Shown here: piece by piece, positions 17,556 through 25,680 of the stretch
Layout: every line of letters begins with the position of its first letter
Numbering within the stretch: the stretch's first letter is position 1
Origin: Shouchella clausii
GTDB taxonomy: Bacteria; Bacillota; Bacilli; Bacillales; Bacillaceae_D
Direction of reading: 5' to 3'
DNA length: 64,000 nt
NCBI RefSeq assembly: GCF_001598215.1
Contig: NZ_BCXJ01000007.1
Location: 1 to 64,000, forward strand
Position numbers and translations under genes: made by a program
The notes under the pieces: model-generated
The model's database searches: none
What the model was told of the DNA's origin: nothing
The model's input: the letters and a program-made list of their open reading frames with translations, nothing else

Positions 17556-19040
17556 ATGGCAAGAAATAGCACACCATCTTACACCATCGAATTTCCCTTA
17601 CGCATCCCACTTTGGCAACAGCACCGTTTGGAAAAGAGATTCAAAATCGCTAGAATAATCTACAACTCTTGCCTGGGTGAAGCTTTGAAACGTCATAGAG
17701 CGGTCAAAGCTAGTAAAGAGTACCGTCTATTGCTTAAAGAACCTACGTCAGGTGAACGAAGCAAGCAACTAGCAGAAATTCGACTCGCTTATGGTTTTAC
17801 TGAATATAGTATGTATAAATTTGTGAAGCCAATGCAACACAAATTCAAAGAACATATTGGGAGCCACGAAGCACAAAAACTTGCCACAAGAGCTTTTCAA
17901 GCCGTTGAAAAACTTCATTATGGACAAGCGAAAAAAGTGAACTTTAAATCAGTTCATGACGATATTTCCGTAGAAAATAAATCGAACAAACACGGCTTGA
18001 GATACAATGACGGATGTATTACTTGGGGTAAAAAGCCGACAAAGAAAAACCCAAAGCCTAAAAACTGGCTATGTATGCCAATTGAACCGAAACCTAAAGA
18101 CGAATATGCGCATTTAGCCCTCCTCGATAAAACAAAATATGTCCGCATCTTGAAACGAGAAATCCGTGGCAAAACACGCTATTTTGTGCAACTCATTCAA
18201 GAGGGATACCCACCAACAAAACAAAATCGAAAGATCTCTAACGACGAAACAAAACGCGTTGGTTTGGATATTGGTACATCTACGATCGCCATTGCAAGTA
18301 AAGACAAAGTGGAACTTCGTGAACTTGCGCCAGCGTGCACGGTCGATGAACGAGAACTAAGGCGCATTCAGCGCAAGATGGATCGTTCTAAACGAGCTAC
18401 GAACGCCAATAACTTCAACGAAAATGGAACAGTCAAGAAAGGCAGATTAACCTGGCGCTATTCCAAAAAATATAAGAAACTGCGCCAAAAACAAAAAGAA
18501 CTCTATCGAAAAATATCGATTCAACGGAGGATGTCACACGAAAAGTTAGCGAACGATATTCTAGCTCTTGGTTCAGATGTGCGGGTAGAAACGATGCGGT
18601 TCCAATCGCTGCAAAAGCGCGCAAAAAATACGACTCGAAATAAGAGAAATGGTAAGATCAATCGCAAGAAGCGATTCGGAAAATCCATTGCTAATCGAGC
18701 TCCGGCCATGCTAATCACCATTATTAATCGAAAACTTGGCTATCAAGGACGCTCTATCAAGAAAATAGACACCTTTGCAACTAAAGCAAGTCAGTTTAAT
18801 CATACAACAGGGGAATATTCTAAAAAACAACTCTCCGATCGTTGGAATGACATTGAGGGTTTGCCGATTCAAAGAGATTTGTACAGCGCTTTCTTAATAG
18901 GAAACACAAAAGATACGTTAAATTCCGTTGATGTTGACTTATGTAACGCACAATGGGACTGTTTTGTTGAATTGCATAATCGTGAAATTGCACGAATCAA
19001 ACAATTACACTCAAAAACCTTGCGTTGGTTTATAGCATAA
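17556..19040 (+). CDS. tnpB: TnpB-like RNA-guided nuclease lacking the zinc ribbon
   Basis: 494 residues from ATG 17556 (MARNSTPSYTIEFPL), eight bases after GGAGGTG; the longer frame into the iteron repeat is spurious. RuvC residues: Asp in GLDIGTS (about 238), Glu in RVETMRF (about 347), Asp in IQRDLYSAFL (about 440). Where typical TnpB has two CxxC pairs, this protein has SQFNHTTGEYSKKQLSDRW, so the zinc ribbon is replaced by a different segment. It is also longer than usual (494 against about 360-400). The protein presumably uses the structured RNA just downstream (19049-19271) and perhaps the second copy. Confidence 0.85.
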   Translation: MARNSTPSYTIEFPLRIPLWQQHRLEKRFKIARIIYNSCLGEALKRHRAVKASKEYRLLLKEPTSGERSKQLAEIRLAYGFTEYSMYKFVKPMQHKFKEHIGSHEAQKLATRAFQAVEKLHYGQAKKVNFKSVHDDISVENKSNKHGLRYNDGCITWGKKPTKKNPKPKNWLCMPIEPKPKDEYAHLALLDKTKYVRILKREIRGKTRYFVQLIQEGYPPTKQNRKISNDETKRVGLDIGTSTIAIASKDKVELRELAPACTVDERELRRIQRKMDRSKRATNANNFNENGTVKKGRLTWRYSKKYKKLRQKQKELYRKISIQRRMSHEKLANDILALGSDVRVETMRFQSLQKRAKNTTRNKRNGKINRKKRFGKSIANRAPAMLITIINRKLGYQGRSIKKIDTFATKASQFNHTTGEYSKKQLSDRWNDIEGLPIQRDLYSAFLIGNTKDTLNSVDVDLCNAQWDCFVELHNREIARIKQLHSKTLRWFIA

Positions 19041-19048
19041 ATTAAGGG

Positions 19049-19271
19049 TTTGGTCGTGGTAACGCCCAATGCGGTACGAAAAGCACACCAAGAGTCCTCC
19101 AGGGCTTGTTGGGGGAAGTGCATTGCTATACGCAATATTGCCGTTAATGTTCTGGGAGAACGCACATCAGTGCTTTGGTGAAAACTCTTTCTCTAAAAAG
19201 AAAGATAAGGTACCGTTGAGAAGTGTGCAAGTACCCTAGAAACTCACAGATTTAAATGTGGGAGTTGCCAG
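19049..19271 (+). ncRNA. Putative omega RNA of the zinc-ribbon-less TnpB, copy 1
   Basis: Starts TTTGGTCGTGG right after the tnpB stop and ends in a CTCAC...GTGGGAG hairpin plus TTGCCAG. A near-identical copy at 19688-19910 shows conserved blocks (GGTCGTGG, AACGCCCAATGCGGTACG, GAACGCACATCAGTGCTTTGG, AAGATAAGGTACC, AAGTGTGCAAGTACCCTA). Conservation across a non-coding repeat indicates structured RNA. The guide would start at 19272 (AACTCGGGGGATC). Confidence 0.65.
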
Positions 19272-19417
19272 AACTCGGGGGATCTTCGTTACGACAGACA
19301 AGGAGAGAGGAGAAATCCTATTATGCAAAAGAGTATCGGTCTATGAACATTACCACTCGCTTCAAAAGCGAATGGTCTTCTAAACTGAAGAGAATTTCAA
19401 CGATATAAGGTGATGCT

Positions 19418-19672
19418 TTGACACTTAATCGGATACTCAAAATAAAAGTAAATAAGGAATACACTGGTTTGAGATATACACACGACGGGGCATTTAGCCC
19501 GAGAGTGAAAGGCGAGGATAAACGTAAACGATCAAAACAAACGAGAACCAAGCGAAAACAAATCGATCGAAAAGATATTAGGCGTTTTATTTAAGTCCAA
19601 GCAAACAAACAAAACATCTTAAATACAACCCGCAAGGAACTTTCAAAAAAGAAACGCTGGTTTGTTACATGA
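19418..19672 (+). pseudogene. Decayed second TnpB copy with internal deletion and in-frame stop
   Basis: A frame from TTG 19418 (AAGGTGA upstream) encodes a very basic 58-residue segment with GLRYTHDG, comparable to GLRYNDG in the intact TnpB. It stops at TAA 19592 and continues in the same frame to SKKKRWFVT, matching the intact C-terminus SKTLRWFIA. It lies directly before the second guide-RNA copy, just as the intact tnpB lies before the first. Alternatively 19418-19594 is an unrelated small basic protein. Confidence 0.5.
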
Positions 19673-19687
19673 ATTATGTGTCTAATT

Positions 19688-19910
19688 TTTGGTCGTGGCA
19701 ACGCCCAATGCGGTACGATAAGCACATCAAGAGTCCTTAAAGGCTTGTTGAGAGAAGTGCCTTGCTTTACGCAATACGCCCGTGAATGATTTAGGAGAAC
19801 GCACATCAGTGCTTTGGTGAAAACTCTTTCTCTAAAAAGAAAGATAAGGTACCATTGAGAAGTGTGCAAGTACCCTAAAACCTCACTGTTTTTATTGTGA
19901 GAGCTGTCAG
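19688..19910 (+). ncRNA. Putative omega RNA, copy 2, without its own nuclease
   Basis: Second copy of the 19049-19271 structure with scattered substitutions, several inside apparent loops or compensated (terminal hairpin CTCAC...GTGAG). It ends GCTGTCAG at 19910. Its guide would be TCCAGAAGGAGATGG..., which overlaps the ribosome-binding site of the next small gene. It may act with the intact TnpB in trans. Confidence 0.6.
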
Positions 19911-19931
19911 TCCAGAAGGAGATGGTTGTAA

Positions 19932-20063
19932 ATGAGCAAAGAAGAATTGATGCAGTTAGACCGATCTGAGCTGTTGGCAATGGTTAAAAAAGAGATCAAG
20001 AAAGGGTCGAAGGATCTTAGTAGTTTTTCTTCTTCTAAGAAAAAAGCAGCTGTTTACTCATAG
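19932..20063 (+). CDS. Small charged protein (43 aa), unknown
   Basis: ATG 19932 with GAAGGAGATGG 6-12 bases upstream. Encodes MSKEELMQLDRSELLAMVKK, then a Lys/Ser-rich tail ending KKAAVYS. A single helix-rich peptide with no recognised family. A hairpin terminator follows at 20074-20105. The second guide-RNA copy ends just before its ribosome-binding site, so its original promoter may be displaced. Confidence 0.55.
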   Translation: MSKEELMQLDRSELLAMVKKEIKKGSKDLSSFSSSKKKAAVYS

Positions 20064-20073
20064 TGACAACAAA

Positions 20074-20105
20074 AGAGAGCCGCCCCGTAGGGTAGCCCTC
20101 TTTTT
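20074..20105 (+). terminator. Terminator after the 43-aa gene
   Basis: AAGAG-A-GC...GC-C-CTCTT stem with a T5 tail. Confidence 0.55.
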
Positions 20106-20115
20106 AGGTTTTTTA

Positions 20116-20180
20116 TGCCACCCATCCCGTTCATACGCCGTATAATAAATGCCCCACGGTGTTGCTAATTACTCCCCATA
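20116..20180 (-). pseudogene. Degenerate copy of the 3' end of the 22112-22306 gene
   Basis: About 65 bp matching 22112-22176 at roughly three bases in four (ttatgcc..., acg.cgtat.ataat.gcccc, gttgc..attac.cc). Read on the minus strand it encodes a QHRGAFI-like remnant of QHHGAII with a stop and a frameshift. With the intact copy it brackets the abortive-infection module, as if that module had been inserted next to or into an older duplicate. Confidence 0.45.
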
Positions 20181-20261
20181 AATAGGAAATAACGAGGAAC
20201 AAAAATCTGTCTCTTTTAGATATGCTCAATCAAAGATATTTCCTATACTATACCGGTTATA

Positions 20262-20290
20262 TTGACATGTTTTTGTGCATATTATATAAT
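20262..20290 (+). promoter_or_regulatory. Consensus promoter of the AbiF-like gene
   Basis: TTGACA (20262-20267), 17-bp spacer, TATAAT (20285-20290): a perfect sigma-A type promoter. Start expected near 20297. Confidence 0.9.
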
Positions 20291-20296
20291 GATCTT

Positions 20297-20336
20297 AGCG
20301 ATCAGGCCCAGATCCTTACGAGGACTGGGCTATTTT
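20297..20336 (+). ncRNA. Compact structured leader between promoter and AbiF-like gene
   Basis: A transcript from about 20297 immediately folds into GCCCAG...CTGGGC (inner TCC/GGA) followed by TATTTTT, an intrinsic-terminator-like hairpin. It ends 18 bases before the gene start. Most transcripts may stop here, giving a roughly 40-nt RNA. AbiF-type HEPN systems have been linked to an upstream small RNA, so this is a candidate partner RNA. Confidence 0.5.
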
Positions 20337-20353
20337 TATGGAGATGGAGACGT

Positions 20354-21319
20354 TTGAAACCTTTTAAAACTCATAGACAACAATTGGACATCTTACGTGG
20401 CCGTGGTTTAGAATTTAAAAATGAATCAACAGCATTGAGAATACTCGAAAAAGAAGGATATTACGCTTTGATAAATGGGTATAAGGATCTTTTTCTTAAA
20501 TTGGATGCTCAAGGTGAACCACTTGATCCAGAGGAATATAAAAAAGGTACAACCTTTGATGAAATATATCAGCTTTATTCTTTTGATCGAAGTTTGAGAA
20601 ACTTAATATTAAAACATATATTAATGTTTGAAAGTAGCATTAAAGCAAAAATTTCTTATCGTTTTTCGGAGAAGTATAAAGAACAGCATGCTTATTTAGT
20701 ATTGAAGAATTATACCCGTAAGCCTGATCAGTTAAAAAACGTACTTGATTTAATAACAACAATTTCAAATACTATATCAAAAAATGGTAAAGCAAAAGGT
20801 GCGAATCCAATAAAACATTATTTGGATTCTCATGACGGTGTTCCGCTATGGGTTTTAGTAAATTATTTATCATTAGGCAGCATGAGTTATTTTTACATGT
20901 GCCTCACTGATAGTTTACAGAACACTATCGCTAAGGACTTTGCAATAAACTTTAATAGAGATTACCAACAAGATTGCCAAATAACACCGGCTATGATTTT
21001 GGCTGTACTAAAAATGGCGAATTTCTTTAGAAATGTATGTGCTCATGAAGAAAGAATGTACAGCTATAGTGTGCACAACACACCCAAAAACGCTCAAATT
21101 GGAAAAATATTAGGCGTTAATCAATATCATATAAATAATGGAAGGCTATTTACCTTGATAACGTTACTTAAACTTGTTTTACCTAAAAAAGATCATAAGC
21201 AACTCATTAAAGAAATTAAACTGCTCTTTAATGAATATGAAAATAAATTTTCATCTGTAAGTTTCGATGATATTCTTTTTAAAATGGGTTTTCGGTATAA
21301 TTGGGAAACGAGATTTTAG
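20354..21319 (+). CDS. Abi_2 (AbiD/AbiF-like) HEPN abortive-infection protein
   Basis: 321 residues from TTG 20354 (MKPFKTHRQQLDILRGRGL), after GGAGATGGAG; the frame opens earlier, but before the hairpin. Typical Abi_2 features: KPFKTH..Q...L..RGL at the start, LEKEGYYALINGYK, FDRSLRNLILKHILMFES, and near residue 226 the HEPN ribonuclease motif RNVCAH (R-x4-H) in FFRNVCAHEERMYSY. HEPN proteins of this type are thought to cleave RNA on phage infection and stop growth. It is AT-richer than the conjugation genes, has its own promoter and terminator, and is bracketed by a partial gene duplication, all signs of a cargo module. Confidence 0.88.
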   Translation: MKPFKTHRQQLDILRGRGLEFKNESTALRILEKEGYYALINGYKDLFLKLDAQGEPLDPEEYKKGTTFDEIYQLYSFDRSLRNLILKHILMFESSIKAKISYRFSEKYKEQHAYLVLKNYTRKPDQLKNVLDLITTISNTISKNGKAKGANPIKHYLDSHDGVPLWVLVNYLSLGSMSYFYMCLTDSLQNTIAKDFAINFNRDYQQDCQITPAMILAVLKMANFFRNVCAHEERMYSYSVHNTPKNAQIGKILGVNQYHINNGRLFTLITLLKLVLPKKDHKQLIKEIKLLFNEYENKFSSVSFDDILFKMGFRYNWETRF

Positions 21320-21341
21320 TATCAATATATAGGTTTAAAAT

Positions 21342-21376
21342 AGACTCTCATAAAAATAAAAATGAGGGTCTTTTTT
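21342..21376 (+). terminator. Terminator of the AbiF-like gene
   Basis: AGACTCTCAT/ATGAGGGTCT stem with T6. Confidence 0.85.
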
Positions 21377-21410
21377 AGAATATACCCGTTTTGATGGATT
21401 GTTTCAAAAC

Positions 21411-21536
21411 GGGTTGATTTCACAACGTTGGTTCTCGTGTCGAGCCATGGGACAAGCACTCAAAGAAAACCTACCGATGATGTGGCTCGCTATCGGACAA
21501 TCCCCGAACTTACGGACGGTCAATCGTGGTTACTTG
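21411..21536 (+). pseudogene. Remnant of an IS1182-type transposase
   Basis: Translates to SCRAMGQALKENLPMMWLA followed by IGQSPNLRTVNR. This is the conserved SSR.I..AL.EN..FMWL...Q.PD.RTINR block near the N-terminus of IS1182-family transposases. Only about 40 residues remain, with no ends or catalytic DDE region. Confidence 0.6.
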
Positions 21537-22111
21537 AATAATTCCAACCTTTTTCTATGCTTCTTTTTTACTCCAGATAGACGATCATAATCTTCTTTTA
21601 TTTCTTCACTTAAATCCTCGCAAACTTTCACTATACCTAATTGGACATAATGATAATCTTTTACAAAATAAGGGTGTTCCTGTTCTTTGTAATATTTAAC
21701 ATTGATATCATAAGGGTTTCTGTAAATATCATAAACTTTCATACAAAGCACAAAAAAGAAATGGTCTTGATATTCTTTTAATTCCTTTATGCAGCCACTT
21801 TTTAAGAAAGGTTTGTAAGGTATAAGTTCTCTTTGAATATCTGTAAGAGCGTCTTGTAAGCTGTGTTCTTCAATTAAAAATTCTTCATGTGTGATTTTAT
21901 TTTTATAAAAAGACACGACACACATTTGATGATTAGTTATTAAACGATTGGTGTCTAAAAGTATTCGTAAAGCTTCTGTCTTTTTGTCAATATTGAGCTT
22001 TTCTATCATGGACTTCTTTTGAATTCTATCATTTGACCAATGGGTTATAAATGCACCTACAAAAACGCTTACGATACTCATAGTTGGGGTCAACCACGAT
22101 TCAAATGACAT
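21530..22111 (-). CDS. Membrane-anchored protein of unknown function
   Basis: 193 residues; one N-terminal hydrophobic segment (about 8-26), then a charged, helix-rich cytoplasmic domain with many aromatic and Lys residues, ending KKKHRKRLELFK. ATG directly abuts the stop of 22112-22306 (TAAATG), which suggests coupled translation because the upstream site is weak. It is AT-rich compared with conjugation genes and lies next to the AbiF-like gene, so a defence-related role is possible, but no family is recognised. Confidence 0.65.
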   Translation of the reverse strand: MSFESWLTPTMSIVSVFVGAFITHWSNDRIQKKSMIEKLNIDKKTEALRILLDTNRLITNHQMCVVSFYKNKITHEEFLIEEHSLQDALTDIQRELIPYKPFLKSGCIKELKEYQDHFFFVLCMKVYDIYRNPYDINVKYYKEQEHPYFVKDYHYVQLGIVKVCEDLSEEIKEDYDRLSGVKKKHRKRLELFK

Positions 22112-22306
22112 TTATGCCGTCCACCCCGGCTCATACGTATAAATAATTGCCCCGTGATGTTGCGCATTACCCCTGAAGTCCTTCATATCCTCTTGGGCTA
22201 ATAAAACAACACGGAAGACTGGAAATGCGTCCTTTTCCACTCTGTATTCCGCTATCTCCCTTTTGCGTAGCTGGTCCAATATTTCTTGCGCCAATTCCTC
22301 TGTCAT
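22112..22306 (-). CDS. Small conserved plasmid protein (64 aa)
   Basis: MTEELAQEILDQLRKREIAEY..., ATG 22304-22306 eight bases after GGAGGGG. Contains an N-terminal helix and a FPVFRVVLL strand, ending TYEPGWTA. Unknown family. A degenerate duplicate of its 3' end lies at 20116-20180. Confidence 0.65.
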   Translation of the reverse strand: MTEELAQEILDQLRKREIAEYRVEKDAFPVFRVVLLAQEDMKDFRGNAQHHGAIIYTYEPGWTA

Positions 22307-22498
22307 GTTATCCCCTCCGGCATTATTACTCAGCAAGGAGCTATTCTGATCGTCCACGCATATACCAAGCTACAGTACAACGCCCTGCTGGCAGCAAACA
22401 AAAAAGAGGGTGCCACGATAACACCCTCAATAAGATTCAAAAGTGCGGGTATTTCTTCGTTTATATCTATTAAAATTCAACCATCCCAACTCACTACA

Positions 22499-24418
22499 CT
22501 AATTAAACCCCATCTGAATATCACTTGCAAATACCACATTGTCAAACCCGCGTCGCAAGTAGTAACGATATCGCTCTTTGTGTTCGAGTAGGGTCTTTAA
22601 GGCGAGCGGAACCTCTTGCTTGAGTGCCTGTTCATAATCAGCAATCGTTGCCTTTGTCATTCCACCGAGAATCGTGTAATCCGCACTGTCGAATTGGTTA
22701 AACGCTCGATCAGCAATCATTCGCTCCACGCTATTATAGATAAACACAGCACGAACCCCATTGTCCTGAAGCTGATCAAACTTATCCCGGACATACTGTT
22801 TGATACCAGGGGCTAGTTGTTCCACACCATGCAAAATCACCACATCTCCTTGAGAGAGATTCCCCACAGCGAAACCCAATGCATTGACGAATTGCGCCAT
22901 CATGACACCACGGCTCCGCTTAAGAAGCGAGCTGAAATCATAAATCACACGGTTTGAAACAGCCGCACGGTCAATTTTCGTTGAGGTGATCGTATTAAAC
23001 AAATCCCCATTCGAGTCCAACATGTCCCGAAATGTCGCCTGTAAGAAGCCATAAGCATTCATAACCTCGGGGTCTTTGTTAAGAGCGTTCACCTGACCGG
23101 TGTATTCCATGTCAAGGTACGCCAGAAATTCAGGGAGGCGCGGCACCTGTTTATGCGGAATCCCGACGAGACGCAAACTGTCGCGATTTTCTTGTGCGTT
23201 CTTCGCCCACATCCGCTTTTCCACGTAAAAGTCGTTCAAACTTTTCTGGAGAGCCGCCTTAATACGAGGTCGTTTCTCCTCCGTCATTGGTTGCAATTGT
23301 TCAACCATGAGTGCAATCTTTTCCAGGTGCGCTGGAAAGATGCTGAGCTCATGTTCTCTGTCACCAAAAAGCTCGAAAGGATTAATATCCCCTCGCGTCA
23401 TGTCCACACTTGATGTGACATCAGATAAATCCACACCTATTTCTGCAATACGCGCACGGTTTAAGATCAAATGGACGACGCGCCTATTACGGAGAAGCGC
23501 ATTCATGCCGAGTTTCGCTCCCCATACATCCACGCCCCGCTGCCCTTTAAAGTCCCAGCCAGAAAGCGTCTGGGCTTCAGCTTTTCCTGCAATGACAACG
23601 TGAGATTCGTAACGATCAATGTCCATAAGCACCGCAGAGTTATTCACATCGCCTTGCATCTGTCCGATGTACTCACCCTTCGGATCCTCTATTCCTCTTG
23701 TAACCAGGCTGTAACTCCCTGCAAATTCAGCCGAAGTAAACATGAAATTACGCCCCATTTTGTTCTCGACCTTATTAAGTAGGTTCGCAAGCTCTCGTTT
23801 TTGCTCTCCGACATACGGGGCGGCAAACACCGTATCGAAACGGTCTTTATATTGGCGGTTAATTTTGTTTACTGTATCGTCGAGCTTTTCAAGCGTTGGT
23901 GCTTTGACGAGTAAGCGTATCGCCACACGGAGGTAACTTGACCCATTCATCAAGTCGTTGGCGATATCCACAAGCTGTTGCTGCTTTTTGCTTAATTTTT
24001 GACGCGCTATGAAAGAGCCATCCCGTTCTGTTTCGCTCGCTTGGTTGTTGAGAAGACCTTCAGCACGGCCTTGATGTTGGCTGATCCAGGATTCACTCAT
24101 ACGTCCGACATGCTCGATACGTCGAACACTTACGTCGTTCCCAATATTTCGAGGTATGAGGTTGATACCCCAGAAATACCCAAGGTTGTCGTCCGCGCCG
24201 CTCTGATGCATCACCGTAAGAATTGTTGCGTACGAACCGTCCACTTGGTAATAATCCGAACGGAACAGAAACTTTGATTTTGGCTTGATCGCACGAAAGA
24301 GCGGGTAGTCACGAATTCTCGCTTTATCGTCCGACTTTGCATCCGACTCCTTTGCTCGACGCTTATTTTTGGTCATCAGATTGCTTAATCCTCTTGCTGG
24401 TGATTTATTGCTGGCCAT
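22499..24418 (-). CDS. VirB4-like conjugation protein with degenerate ATPase motifs
   Basis: 639 residues with the layout of the VirB4/TraE C-terminal ATPase half: an N-terminal strand-rich part, DRYESHVVIAGKAE near 270, a region (GWDFKGQRGVDVWGAKLG) where Walker A is expected, a helical insert, then GDVVILHGVEQLAPG near 555 where Walker B is expected, and a final ERYRYYLRRG block. No GxxxxGK[ST] is present and the Walker B acidic pair is absent, so ATP hydrolysis is unlikely unless a remote site is used. It is co-transcribed with the VirB3/VirB4-N-like gene upstream. It may be a structural VirB4 paralogue, with an active VirB4 outside this window. Confidence 0.65.
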   Translation of the reverse strand: MASNKSPARGLSNLMTKNKRRAKESDAKSDDKARIRDYPLFRAIKPKSKFLFRSDYYQVDGSYATILTVMHQSGADDNLGYFWGINLIPRNIGNDVSVRRIEHVGRMSESWISQHQGRAEGLLNNQASETERDGSFIARQKLSKKQQQLVDIANDLMNGSSYLRVAIRLLVKAPTLEKLDDTVNKINRQYKDRFDTVFAAPYVGEQKRELANLLNKVENKMGRNFMFTSAEFAGSYSLVTRGIEDPKGEYIGQMQGDVNNSAVLMDIDRYESHVVIAGKAEAQTLSGWDFKGQRGVDVWGAKLGMNALLRNRRVVHLILNRARIAEIGVDLSDVTSSVDMTRGDINPFELFGDREHELSIFPAHLEKIALMVEQLQPMTEEKRPRIKAALQKSLNDFYVEKRMWAKNAQENRDSLRLVGIPHKQVPRLPEFLAYLDMEYTGQVNALNKDPEVMNAYGFLQATFRDMLDSNGDLFNTITSTKIDRAAVSNRVIYDFSSLLKRSRGVMMAQFVNALGFAVGNLSQGDVVILHGVEQLAPGIKQYVRDKFDQLQDNGVRAVFIYNSVERMIADRAFNQFDSADYTILGGMTKATIADYEQALKQEVPLALKTLLEHKERYRYYLRRGFDNVVFASDIQMGFN

Positions 24419-24459
24419 GTACTACTTCCCCTTTCTCGTCGTCTTATGTACAGACTGTG

Positions 24460-25341
24460 CTAGTTTATACCACCCAAAAACGATTTAAAGTAACGTTCCA
24501 TTTCTTTGTAGCTCAACGTTTTTGCAAGACGGAACATCAACCCATCCCCTTCTACATCACCGATCAAAAGATTCTCAAACTCGGTAAGAGCCGCTTCCGA
24601 CGGCGCTCGCACCACAAGGTATTGATGCAGGGATGTAAGTCCCTGGTTATTATTAATTGCGTACTTCAAGATGTCATGCTGCTCTTTGAGCAGAGCATCT
24701 AGACCTTTTGATTTGACGTTCAATTCCTGCTTTGTTTGTTCTACTGCTTGTAGTTGTTCTTCTACGGAATGGCCTTCATAAACAGAATCGTAGATAATTT
24801 CTACCCCCACAGGCAACTTTCGGTAAAACGCATCGACTTTGTCTAAAATAATCTGTTTATCCTGTGCAAACATTAGCGCAGACGCTGAACCAACAATGTG
24901 ATACCCGTGGCCAATCTGACCATCCAAAAAGTGAATACGCCCGTCCTCCGGATCGATCGTATCGACATTCAAAAGATACTTAAGCGGATGAACAACATCA
25001 GACATCCGAACAGGAACATAACGACCGCTTTTTGGTAGGTAGTTTATCATAGAAAATATGAGTTCAAGACCCATACGATTGGTCTTATCTGCTCTAACTA
25101 GCAAAACCGAAAGAATACACCACGTTATTGTAAACCCAATAATCAGAAGGATACCGCCCTCCCAGATGAACGTCTGAAAAACTAGATAGAACCAAGCAAA
25201 CGCAGCGAGCAATGTGAACACAATCACTTTTGCGGACACAGGTCGGTTGAGTCCCACACCATTCTTCGACTTGACATTAAATTCCATATCGAAATACGAA
25301 ACATCGAGCGTCGTGGGAATTTTAAACCGCTGTTTCGCCAT
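24460..25341 (-). CDS. VirB3/VirB4 N-terminal-like membrane protein
   Basis: 293 residues. A short cytoplasmic start (MAKQRFKIPTTLDVSYFD) precedes two adjacent membrane segments (about 36-58 and 62-82), as in VirB3-like modules. A soluble mixed alpha/beta domain with a long coiled segment (SVEEQLQAVEQTKQELNV) follows, like the N-terminal domain of VirB4. Together with 22499-24418 it looks like a split VirB3-VirB4 assembly. Promoter region upstream: palindromic site at 25431-25454 and TATACT/TATAAT elements at 25390-25425 on the minus strand. Confidence 0.6.
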   Translation of the reverse strand: MAKQRFKIPTTLDVSYFDMEFNVKSKNGVGLNRPVSAKVIVFTLLAAFAWFYLVFQTFIWEGGILLIIGFTITWCILSVLLVRADKTNRMGLELIFSMINYLPKSGRYVPVRMSDVVHPLKYLLNVDTIDPEDGRIHFLDGQIGHGYHIVGSASALMFAQDKQIILDKVDAFYRKLPVGVEIIYDSVYEGHSVEEQLQAVEQTKQELNVKSKGLDALLKEQHDILKYAINNNQGLTSLHQYLVVRAPSEAALTEFENLLIGDVEGDGLMFRLAKTLSYKEMERYFKSFLGGIN

Positions 25342-25430
25342 GAAAATGCCTCCCTTCTCTTACTACCTCCATTTTATAATGGAACGCACAATTAAAAATG
25401 GTATTATATGGAATTTAGTATACCATATTA

Positions 25431-25454
25431 AAAACGCTGAGTATACAGCGTTTT
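25431..25454. promoter_or_regulatory. 24-bp palindromic operator-like site, copy 3
   Basis: AAAACGCTG-AGTATA-CAGCGTTTT: both 9-bp arms are perfectly complementary. Lies just upstream of the minus-strand -10 region for 24460-25341. Confidence 0.6.
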
Positions 25455-25680
25455 AGCAACAAATTCAAATGCGCTATTACACCAACATGAAGTCGCAGAA
25501 GCTTTGTATAGATGACGAAGAATTTAAAACGACACCTAATGGCTATAGTCATCCAATAGACAACAAGAAAAGAAACAAAAGGCGGTCCAAAGCCATCTCG
25601 TTTTCATTAAAAAAGAATAATTCATCTCTTTAAAGGGAATGAATACAATAGTATATACAGTGTTTAAACGAGGTGGTATA

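Larger units (their letters stand above)
17480..19271 (+). mobile_element. IS605-type element with zinc-ribbon-less tnpB (no tnpA)
   Basis: Similarity between the two iteron repeats stops near 17480. A CCGGC-AA-GCCGG hairpin at 17503-17514 may be the left end. The tnpB gene and its guide-RNA region follow, ending at a CTCAC...GTGGGAG hairpin and CAG near 19271. A second, decayed copy appears to follow immediately (19272-19910). No Y1 transposase is present. Confidence 0.55.

Noticed and set aside
19049-19910. Group II intron or HEARO/IscB label for the duplicated RNA block
   Set aside because: No reverse transcriptase or HNH domain is encoded; the adjacent protein is a RuvC-only TnpB-like enzyme and the RNA lies 3' of it, so a TnpB guide RNA is the simpler reading.
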